From assembly GCA_018417955.1 (NCBI GenBank), contig JACTVC010000027.1:855029-919028 (forward strand): a stretch of DNA of 64,000 bases, written 5' to 3'. The notes below the pieces were generated by a model. That model made no database searches and had not been told where the DNA came from. It saw nothing but the letters and a program-made list of their open reading frames with translations. Made by a program: the position numbers and the translations under genes. Every line of letters starts with the position of its first letter. Positions within the stretch are counted from its first letter, which is position 1. Origin of the DNA: Laccaria trichodermophora (Eukaryota > Basidiomycota > Agaricomycetes > Agaricales > Hydnangiaceae). Below are positions 56,978 through 64,000 of this stretch, piece by piece.

Positions 56978-59900
56978 CTAAACGAGTTGTCTAAAGCCTA
57001 GATCAAGGAACATGTGCTCCAGACCATCCGAATCATCAGAGGAATCTTCAGATTCATGATGTGGATTCGAATTGGGTATTTCTGAAGTAAAAGCGTCATG
57101 TTCTATTCTAGAGATGACCGTCTTTTTCCAAAGACTGGTAAGATCAAATAGATTCCGCGTTCTTTTGCGGCTAGTGATCATTCTTCTATTTAAGATATTT
57201 ATTTTTCTAATATCTGGCATGAGGTGCTCCCCATTCTCAGTTTCCAGCGCAACGCAAAGCGCTGACTGTACTCCATCAAGCCCCCCGTGGGAGGCGCCAA
57301 ATCTTGGAAACTTCACGTTATAATCTGAAGTTTCGGCGCGATTGATCCAATCGCGCCAATATCCTAAAACGGTATCTCCGAGCTCTCGTGCGGAGAAGAA
57401 ATTCCAAGCAGTATTATAAACGGACTTAAGGACGAGAACTTCGTCCGAGGTGCGCTCTTGAACAGACAGGCGCTTGCTCCATCGTTCTCGGATGTTATCC
57501 GAAAGCCATTTATATACTAGATCAGACGGGTATCCACGCGCGATGTATAGGGCTGCAAGGTCCTTCATCGCTTTGCAGTAGTGTGAATTAATACTACTGA
57601 GCGTGGCCAATCTGGACATCTCACCTATAAAGGTACCCCGTTTAACGTCAAGGGGGTGATGTGATATCCATGGAATTCTTTCCATATGGTTACGTGCCTT
57701 GCGATAAGGCATGTGCTGCAACGTATTGTTGCCGAAATCTTTATACAAACACATGTCTAAGAAGGGTTGATGTGAATCTGACACGTTCCATTCTATAACA
57801 CAGCCATCAAAAACGATTGCGGACATAATGTTTAAGGCTTCCTGCTCTGAGGAAGCGTACACTATCGCTAGGCAATCGTCGATATAACGCCCGTAGAAGG
57901 GTATCTGCGGGTTTGTTAAGACACCGTGTAGCTCTTCGAAATGGGCACCGAAAAGGTTAGCCAGATCAGGGGAGTCCGCGACGCCCATTGCTAGGCCTCG
58001 CGTTTGACGGTATATTTTGTCTAAGAACTGTGTGATTAAATCTCTATTTCCTACGTTAAGGCAGAGCAAGAAGATTTGCATCTCCTTCAACTCGTATTCT
58101 GTGGAGGCGCCATTAGCACCATACGTAAACTTCTCGTAAGCAGCCGCTACTATGTCGAGACACTGCTCAAAGGGAATGTTAGGGTAGAAGGCGACCACGT
58201 CACCGGTAACTATGTACCATTTTCGACTCGTTAGGAGTTTGAGATTACTTAATTTTATCGCCAAGTCTTTGGATCCATGTATTATGGTGGGCGCCGCTTT
58301 AATAAGCGGTTTAAGGTTTTTGCTAATGTACTTAGCGGCGGAGTTTTGGATAGCGCTGTGGCATGGGATAATGGGGCGCATTTTTACGGGTTCCTTGTGT
58401 ATTTTAGGAATGCCATAAAAGCGTGGCACAGCGTGTTTTTCTTTCGGACCTGTGATCCGATGTCGCATAAAGTTCCCAATTTGTTCGCCGTTGGGAAGAT
58501 CTCGTTCACACAAGATCGCAATATTTTCCATATCGGTACATTGCTTTTTAAAGATCTGTTCCGCCATAAGGGGGTGCAGTTGTTCGTAATTATTACGATC
58601 ATCTATCAGATCTTGACATTTTTCTATGATCCACGATCGTTTAGATATAGCGATGCCGAGATTCTTATCTGTGTTGGTGACAACGTAATCATTGCCAACA
58701 AGAAACTCTTGGACTTGGCGAGCATTCGGAGTAAGCGATCTATAAGCGCTCCGAGTGTCTTCGACTGGTATTTTGGAAATCGTGTTGATCACGAAGTTCC
58801 TGCCCATATCGAGGCCAAGTTCCAGATATCCTGGTAGACTAGGGGGTTCTTTTCTGACGATTTTTGGTACCTCGTAGTCTGGGTCATAGAGTGAGTTGTC
58901 TTCTCCTCTGAAAGCGAAGAATAGACGCCACCGAACGCGTTCGGTGAAGTCTACCCACGCCTCACGAATTAATTTCGTGTTGCGGGGCGAATGAAACATA
59001 AATTTCATTCCAACGCTTAATTGGTGTTGTATCTCAAGGGGCACGTTTACTCCGGGTGATAGATGGCTATTATTTTTAAACTGGCTAGCTACCAATACAT
59101 CAATGGGGGTGTTACATAAAATAAAATCTATTGCCCGGGGTAAAGGGACTGTGAGTAACCAGTCCGGGTAGGTGGCAGGAACGTCGTACCTGAATTTGCT
59201 TTTTCGAAGCGTGTCTTCACGGGCGACGGCCCGATCATCAGCGACGTCATCTACTTCCTGCTCCCACCCCTGCCCTTGCCAGCTCCGCCCTTCGTCTTGG
59301 CGGATTTGGAGGCGCTCGCGCCGTTGTTCTTCTTGGGGGTAGGGGGCCCATCGCGTCGACGAGGAGAGGGGCCCTTGCCCGTTCGTTTGTCGGCGAACCT
59401 TGGCGAGCGTCTGGGGATCTTCGGTTTCTTGGCCGTGCGTTTGACGCCATCCTGTCCCTTCACGGTGCGGTTCTGGGACGTCCGAAGATGTTAATTTATG
59501 AATCGTTCGAAGGGAACGAATACTTACCTTAGAAGAGAAGCTTCTAAGGGTTTTCAGGCGGGTGTTGAGCGTCTTATCGATTAAAGACTGAATCGAGGGC
59601 CCAGCGCGTGAAGCGTCGGCCATCTCAACATCCGCGTCTTTGGCGAGACGCTTCTTAGCCTGCGTTTTGGCATGGGACAAAGATTCCCTTGCCTCGACGA
59701 GGTGAAGCACCCGGTAGACATATGTGACGGCATCCTGCCGGACCTCGTTAGAGATCTTGAGGGCGGTAGGATTGACGCGCCATTTTCCGTTAAACACCAC
59801 GACTCCCTCGTCGCTGGTGGTAAATTCGGGGATCTTGGAGGTAGCCTCCAGACCCGCGTAACGGAGCGAGATTAATTCGTCTAGCTTGCGGGCTATCCGA

Positions 59901-60175
59901 ATATGCTCGAAGATACCATCCAGGTATGCGAACTCCTGATCCTTGGCCGCAATGGCCAGGTCGAGTTTCGCAATGCTGTGGCTATGGGAGGCCTCAGCTA
60001 GGGCCTGCTGTGCAGCAGCCCCCACCTGGTCAGAGCTAAAGTCCCGCGTCAGCTGCAAAGCTGGGGCTTTATCCCTGATGAAGGTCGGCAGGGTCCCGGC
60101 AGATTTGTGTGCCTTCCACTTCGTGATAGTGGCCCGCGTTGCGCACAGCTTAGTAGCCTGTGCAGCATAATCCAA
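56978..60175 (-). CDS. telomere-associated Penelope-like reverse transcriptase (EN-minus)
   Basis: A continuous frame of 1065 codons, but the first codon used here is TTG. The frame is open upstream to the telomeric junction near 60,208, and the first in-frame ATG is near 59,626 (codon about 184). So the copy is probably 5'-truncated. N-terminal about 230 residues: Gag-like, helical and charged. Then a low-complexity stretch; from about residue 330 the RT region (YPDWLLTVPLPRAIDFILCN). Motifs: MRPIIPCHSAIQ, TGDVVAFYPNIP, GLAMGVADSPDLANLFGA, RYIDDCLAIVYA (catalytic YIDD), FLDMCLYKD, RNHMERIPWISHHPLDVKRG. The C-terminus lacks a GIY-YIG nuclease. It should reverse-transcribe its own RNA primed from a chromosome end. 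Confidence 0.88.
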   Translation of the reverse strand: MDYAAQATKLCATRATITKWKAHKSAGTLPTFIRDKAPALQLTRDFSSDQVGAAAQQALAEASHSHSIAKLDLAIAAKDQEFAYLDGIFEHIRIARKLDELISLRYAGLEATSKIPEFTTSDEGVVVFNGKWRVNPTALKISNEVRQDAVTYVYRVLHLVEARESLSHAKTQAKKRLAKDADVEMADASRAGPSIQSLIDKTLNTRLKTLRSFSSKVSIRSLRTIHKLTSSDVPEPHREGTGWRQTHGQETEDPQTLAKVRRQTNGQGPLSSSTRWAPYPQEEQRRERLQIRQDEGRSWQGQGWEQEVDDVADDRAVAREDTLRKSKFRYDVPATYPDWLLTVPLPRAIDFILCNTPIDVLVASQFKNNSHLSPGVNVPLEIQHQLSVGMKFMFHSPRNTKLIREAWVDFTERVRWRLFFAFRGEDNSLYDPDYEVPKIVRKEPPSLPGYLELGLDMGRNFVINTISKIPVEDTRSAYRSLTPNARQVQEFLVGNDYVVTNTDKNLGIAISKRSWIIEKCQDLIDDRNNYEQLHPLMAEQIFKKQCTDMENIAILCERDLPNGEQIGNFMRHRITGPKEKHAVPRFYGIPKIHKEPVKMRPIIPCHSAIQNSAAKYISKNLKPLIKAAPTIIHGSKDLAIKLSNLKLLTSRKWYIVTGDVVAFYPNIPFEQCLDIVAAAYEKFTYGANGASTEYELKEMQIFLLCLNVGNRDLITQFLDKIYRQTRGLAMGVADSPDLANLFGAHFEELHGVLTNPQIPFYGRYIDDCLAIVYASSEQEALNIMSAIVFDGCVIEWNVSDSHQPFLDMCLYKDFGNNTLQHMPYRKARNHMERIPWISHHPLDVKRGTFIGEMSRLATLSSINSHYCKAMKDLAALYIARGYPSDLVYKWLSDNIRERWSKRLSVQERTSDEVLVLKSVYNTAWNFFSARELGDTVLGYWRDWINRAETSDYNVKFPRFGASHGGLDGVQSALCVALETENGEHLMPDIRKINILNRRMITSRKRTRNLFDLTSLWKKTVISRIEHDAFTSEIPNSNPHHESEDSSDDSDGLEHMFLDLGFRQLV
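59251..59463 (-). CDS. alternative basic C-terminus produced by splicing (Gag-like)
   Basis: Removing the 55-bp intron at 59473-59527 joins ...LRSFSSK to NRTVKGQDGVKRTAKKPKIP, then RRSPRFADKRTGKGPSPRRR and a Lys/Gly-rich end (GGAGKGRGGSRK) with a stop at 59251. This overlaps the RT frame in another frame for about 215 nt. Its composition (Lys/Arg/Pro/Gly, nuclear-localisation-like) looks more protein-like than the RT frame in the same interval. It is therefore a likely product of the spliced message: a short Gag-like nucleic-acid-binding protein. Confidence 0.45.
   Translation of the reverse strand: MKGQDGVKRTAKKPKIPRRSPRFADKRTGKGPSPRRRDGPPTPKKNNGASASKSAKTKGGAGKGRGGSRK
59473..59527 (-). other. 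candidate intron in the retroelement ORF
   Basis: On the minus strand it begins GTAAGTATTC and ends CGTCCCAG, with a TTAAC branch site, and is 55 bp, typical of introns elsewhere in this window. The length is not a multiple of three, so splicing changes the downstream frame. It contains no stop in the RT frame, so retention leaves a continuous Gag-RT fusion. Confidence 0.5.
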
Positions 60176-60208
60176 AAGGACTGGGCGGAGGACCTCGCGA
60201 TAATTTTT

Positions 60209-60217
60209 GGGTTAGGG
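60209..60217 (+). repeat. telomeric junction tract between copies 2 and 3
   Basis: GGGTTAGGG lies exactly between the truncated 5' end of copy 2 and the 3' end of copy 3. It marks a short-lived telomere present before copy 3 was added. Confidence 0.75.
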
Positions 60218-61448
60218 AGTGGAGCCCGAGCCGAAGGCGAGGGCGATAAAGACGTAGGTGTGAAGGGCTGTTAGGCGAAGCAAAGAACAACAGGTGCTGC
60301 TGGGTAGCAACACAACCCTGTTTCGCTTTTATAAGCTCTTCGGGTTCTTTGTTTATGCATTCGTTTGACGTTATCAAACAATAAGGATTCTATTAATAGA
60401 TTTTCTATTGTTCTGATAAGCATCATGCGTCATTCCGACACGGAGATACGTATGGGCGCGCAGCGCTCATAAGATAAGCAAGATAAGGCGGTCTAGAAAC
60501 AATCCGGAGTTCACCAGAACGTTCGAGAAATGCCGTAGGTCTGTCTCCTCGACTTTTATTGGCTTTCTCGCTCCGGAGAACGGGAGAAACCTCCGACCAT
60601 ACAACAAGTCCTTACTAGGACTGATTATTAAACGAACTGAGTCCGTTCCGCGCCTATCCGGCGCTATCTTCAACTTAGACGCTCTCCGAGCGCCTACGTG
60701 TTTAGCGACCATGCCAAACGGTTACGTAAGCATTCTCATCACCTTAACAATTGACATTGTTATGCGAAGCTATAGACTTAAACGCATTTCGTGCTACGTA
60801 CTATTAAGAGAGTAGACGGACCTTATTTTTACTACCCGCCATGCCGGGGGGCGTAAGGTTTTCTTTGTTAGGGTTAGCGTTAGGGGTTAGGGTTAGCTAT
60901 ATTTCTAGGTGTGAGAACCAGGAAAGATCGTTTTATTAAAAACGTAGTACTCACGGTTAGAGTTAGGGTTAGTGTTAGGGTTAGGATTCCCTGAAAATCA
61001 CGGTTAATACCGTCTGTATAGATTTTCGATAACCGAAGTACTTACAAGATGTGATAACGTTCTTTTGGGAACGAGAGTGAATAGATTTTTAGCGATAAAC
61101 GCTTCATAAAGAGGAGAACAACCAGCAGCATAACTGGAACAAAATATAGGTTTACAGACAAGCGGAGTCAAAAGCGGTAAACAATCAGGGGGAACGCGCC
61201 AGGGGAACGTTCGTCACTACAACTACTAGTCATGCCCAGTTTGTCATGTCCCGAGAGTCCTTTGATGCCATCGCGTGGATTTAGTCGAAGACCACACTAA
61301 TCAAATTTAGCCTCGTACGCTTGAAGCTTTGCTATGCAAGACCGGAGTCTGCCAGAGTGACATCATTACGTGGGCTTAGTTGAAAACCACGCATAGTCAG
61401 GCCGGCCTCACGGTGTTCAAACTATATAATATTTATTTACGTCCAACT
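60218..61448 (-). ncRNA. structured 3' region of element copy 3
   Basis: Very close to copy 2. Useful differences: the hairpin near 60,563-60,591 has CTCCGGAG in place of CTCCGAAGAG, and the AACAAT/ATTGTT loop reads TGAC instead of TGAA, which is a loop change with an intact stem. Telomere-like tracts are at 60,868-60,895 and 60,957-60,988. Confidence 0.55.
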
Positions 61449-63892
61449 CTAAACGAGTTGTCTAAAGCCTAGATCAAGGAACATGTGCTCCAGACCATCC
61501 GAATCATCAGAGGAATTATCAGATTCGTGATGTGGATTCGAATTGGGTATTTCCGAAGCTAAAGCGTCATGTTCTATTCTAGAGATAACCGTCTTTTTCC
61601 AAAGACTGGTAAGATCAAATAGATTCCGCGTTCTTTTGCGGCTAGTGATCATTCGTCTGTTTAAGATATTTATTTTTCTAATATCTGGCATGAGGTGCTC
61701 CCCATTCTCAGTTTCCAGCGCAACGCAGAACGTCGACTGTACTCCATCAAGCCCCCCGTGAGAGGCGCCAAATCTTGGAAACTTCACGTTATAATCTGAA
61801 GTTTCGGCGCGATTGATCCAATCGCGCCAATATCCTAAAACGGTATCTCCGAGCTCTCGTGCGGAGAAGAAATTCCAAGCAGTATTATAAACGGACTTAA
61901 GGACGAGAACTTCGTCCGAGGTGCGCTCTTGAACAGATAGGCGCTTGCTCCATCGTTCTCGGATGTTATCCGAAAGCCATTTATATACTAGATCCGACGG
62001 GTATCCACGCGCAATGTAAAGGGCTGCAAGGTCCTTCATTGCTTTGCAGTAGTGTGAATTAGTACTACTGAGCGTGGCCAATCGGGACATCTCACCTATA
62101 AAGGTACCCCGTTTAACGTCAAGGGGGTGATGTGATATCCATGGAATTCTTTCCATATGGTTACGTGCCTTGCGATAAGGCATGTGCTGCAACGTATTGT
62201 TGCCGAAATCTTTATACAAGCACATGTCTAAGAAGGGTTGATGTGAATCTGACACGTTCCATTCTATAACACAGCCATCAAAAACGATTGCGGACATAAT
62301 GTTTAAGGCTTCCTGCTCTGAGGAAGCGTAAACTATCGCTAGGCAATCGTCGATATATCGTCCGTAGAAGGGTATCTGCGGGTTTGTTAAGACACCGTGT
62401 AACTCTTCGAAATGGGCACCAAAGAGGTTAGCCAGATCAGGGGAGTCCGCGACGCCCATTGCTAGGCCTCGCGTTTGACGGTATATTTTGTCTAGGAACT
62501 GTGTGACTAAATCTCTATTTCCTACGTTAAGGCAGAGTAAGAAGATTTGCATCTCCTTCAACTCGTATTCTGTGGAGGCGCCATTAGCACCATACGTAAA
62601 CTTCTCGTAAGCAGCCGCTACAATGTCGAGACACTGCTCAAAGGGAATGTTAGGGTAGAAGGCGACCACGTCGCCGGTAACTATGTACCATTTTCGACTT
62701 GTTAGGAGTTTGAGATTACTTAATTTTATCGCCAAGTCTTTGGATCCATGTATTATGGTGGGCGCCGCTTTAATAAGCGGTTTAAGGTTTTTGCTAATGT
62801 ACTTAGCGGCGGAGTTTTGGATAGCGCTGTGGCATGGGATGATGGGGCGCATTTTTACGGGTTCCTTGTGTATTTTAGGAATGCCATAAAAGCGTGGCAC
62901 AGCGTGTTTTTCTTTCGGACCTGTGATCCGATGTCGCATAAAGTTCCCAATTTGTTCGCCGTTGGGAAGATCTCGTTCACACAAGATCGCAATATTTTCC
63001 ATGTCGGTACATTGCTTTTTAAAGATCTGTTCCGCCATAAGGGGGTGCAGTTGTTCGTAGTTATTACGATCATCTATCAGATCTTGACATTTTTCTATGA
63101 TCCACGATCGTTTAGATATAGCGATGCCGAGATTCTTATCTGTGTTGGTGACAACGTAATCATTGCCAACAAGAAACTCTTGGACTTGGCGAGCATTCGG
63201 AGTAAGCGATCTATAAGCGCTCCGAGTGTCTTCGACTGGTATTTTGGAAATCGTGTTAATCACGAAGTTCCTGCCCATGTCGAGGCCAAGTTCCAGATAT
63301 CCTGGTAGACTAGGGGGTTCTTTTCTGACGATTTTTGGTACCTCGTAGTCTGGGTCATAGAGTGAGTTGTCTTCTCCTCTGAAAGCGAAGAATAGACGCC
63401 ACCGAACGCGTTCGGTGAAGTCTACCCACGCCTCACGAATTAATTTCGTGTTGCGGGGCGAATGAAACATAAATCTCATTCCAACGCTTAATTGGTGTTG
63501 TATCTCAAGGGGCACGTTTACTCCGGGTGATAAGTGGCTATTATTTTTAAACTGGCTAGCTACCAATACATCAATGGGGGTGTTACATAAAATAAAATCT
63601 ATTGCCCGGGGTAAAGGGACTGTGAGTAACCAGTCCGGGTAGGTGGCAGGAACGTCGTACCTGAATTTGCTTTTTCGAAGCGTGTCTTCACGGGCGACGG
63701 CCCGATCATCAGCGACGTCATCTACTTCCTGCTCCCACCCCTGCCCTTGCCAGCTCCGCCCTTCGTCTTGGCGGATTTGGAGGCGCTCGCGCCGTTGTTC
63801 TTCTTGGGGGTAGGGGGCCCATCGCGTCGACGAGGAGAGGGGCCCTTGCCCGTTCGCTTGTCGGCGAACCTTGGCGAGCGTCTGGGGATCTT
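61449..63892 (-). pseudogene. Penelope-like reverse transcriptase, 5'-truncated by the telomere
   Basis: The frame is open from the stop at 61449 to the telomere junction, about 814 codons without a start codon of its own; the first TTG is at 63566. All RT motifs (TGDVVAFYPNIP, GLAMGVADSPDLAN, RYIDDCLAIVYA) are intact and nearly identical to copy 2. It lacks the N-terminal Gag-like part and the candidate intron. Sequence integrity of the RT core suggests descent from an active source element. Confidence 0.85.
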
Positions 63893-64000
63893 AGGGTTAG
63901 GTTAGGGTTAGGGGTTAGGGTTAGGGTTAGGGTTAGGTTAGGGTTAGGGTTAGGGTTAGGGTTAGGGTTAGGGTTAGGGTTAGGGTTAGGGTTAGGGTTA
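63892..64000 (+). repeat. telomere, (TTAGGG)n
   Basis: About 18 repeats, G-rich strand 5' to 3' toward the window end, as expected for the right terminus of a chromosome. The first few units are irregular (TTAGG, TTAGGGG), then perfect TTAGGG. Confidence 0.97.

Larger units (their letters stand above)
55749..60208 (-). mobile_element. telomeric Penelope-like element, copy 2 (longest)
   Basis: About 4.46 kb: 3' region 55749-56977, then the RT open frame to about 60,208, where it meets GGGTTAGGG. Orientation is 3' end toward the centromere and 5' end toward the telomere. It is nearly identical to copy 3 over their shared length. EN-deficient Penelope-like elements of this kind (Athena in rotifers, Coprina in basidiomycetes) are known to attach to chromosome ends. 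Confidence 0.9.
60218..63892 (-). mobile_element. telomeric Penelope-like element, copy 3 (capped by telomere)
   Basis: 3' region 60218-61448 and RT frame to 63,892, where the sequence GTCTGGGGATCTT runs directly into AGGGTTA repeats. In copy 2 the same place continues CGGTTTCTTGG, so copy 3 is truncated there. It is nearly identical to copy 2, so it is recent. Confidence 0.9.

Noticed and set aside
58277..58837. 186-codon plus-strand ORF, repeated at 62748-63308
   Set aside because: Antisense shadow of the conserved reverse-transcriptase frame; its conservation follows from that of the RT.
59210..59260. Hammerhead-like core on the minus strand (CTGATGA, a GGGC/GCCC stem, then GAAG)
   Set aside because: Penelope-like elements often carry hammerheads, so this was checked. 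The third box is GAAG rather than GAAA, the stem starts with a mismatch, no cleavage-site helix was found and the segment is coding. No better CTGANGA...GAAA arrangement was seen in the 3' regions.
1..64000. CRISPR arrays, bacterial operons, rRNA or tRNA genes
   Set aside because: None seen. The window is eukaryotic, and no cloverleaf with a convincing T-loop was found by eye; a tRNAscan-SE run would settle the tRNA question.

Overview
The window is the right-hand end of a chromosome from a filamentous basidiomycete, most likely an Agaricomycete. The evidence is: short (about 47-60 bp) GT-AG introns in nearly every gene; genes typical of that group (a DUF6533-type membrane protein, a C-terminal Zn(II)2Cys6 factor, a C2-EF-hand phosphatidylserine decarboxylase); a large fungal Helitron; and a terminal TTAGGG array at 63,892-64,000. 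Exon joins were made by hand from splice motifs and frame, so they are models.

Layout. 0.6-6.2 kb: a proline-rich EH-type protein, a frameshifted small secreted peptide and a decayed single-pass membrane gene. 6.3-15.6 kb: a probable autonomous Helitron with a spliced Rep-helicase gene (model 2318 aa) and a second 440-aa gene. 15.7-19.1 kb: two unrecognised small gene families (A and B), each present twice. 20.9-28.4 kb: a secreted cysteine-rich repeat protein, mitochondrial methionyl-tRNA synthetase, a membrane protein, a VOC-fold protein and a Zn2Cys6 regulator, with a 156-bp MITE. 28.4-34 kb is gene-poor: a 936-bp TIR element with a 9-bp target duplication, an internally deleted tartrate-dehydrogenase-like pseudogene and an 840-bp fold-back element. 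35-48.3 kb is a normal gene cluster: ABC transporter, C2-like multi-exon membrane protein, PSD2-type phosphatidylserine decarboxylase, DUF6533 protein and a small conserved protein. 48.5-53.0 kb is relic-rich, including a fragment of cytoplasmic dynein heavy chain.

53.04-64.0 kb is the most interesting part. Three head-to-tail copies of an endonuclease-lacking Penelope-like retroelement (PLE), of the Coprina/Athena telomere-associated type, sit between an old telomeric seed (53,044-53,058) and the living telomere. All have their 3' ends toward the centromere and truncated 5' ends toward the telomere, as expected for successive reverse-transcriptional addition to a chromosome end. Each carries a long (about 1.2 kb) 3' region with two internal telomere-like tracts and several hairpins. 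Some of these stems differ in sequence between copies yet keep their pairing. The longest copy also has a good 55-bp intron whose removal would switch the product from a continuous Gag-like/RT fusion to a short lysine-rich protein.
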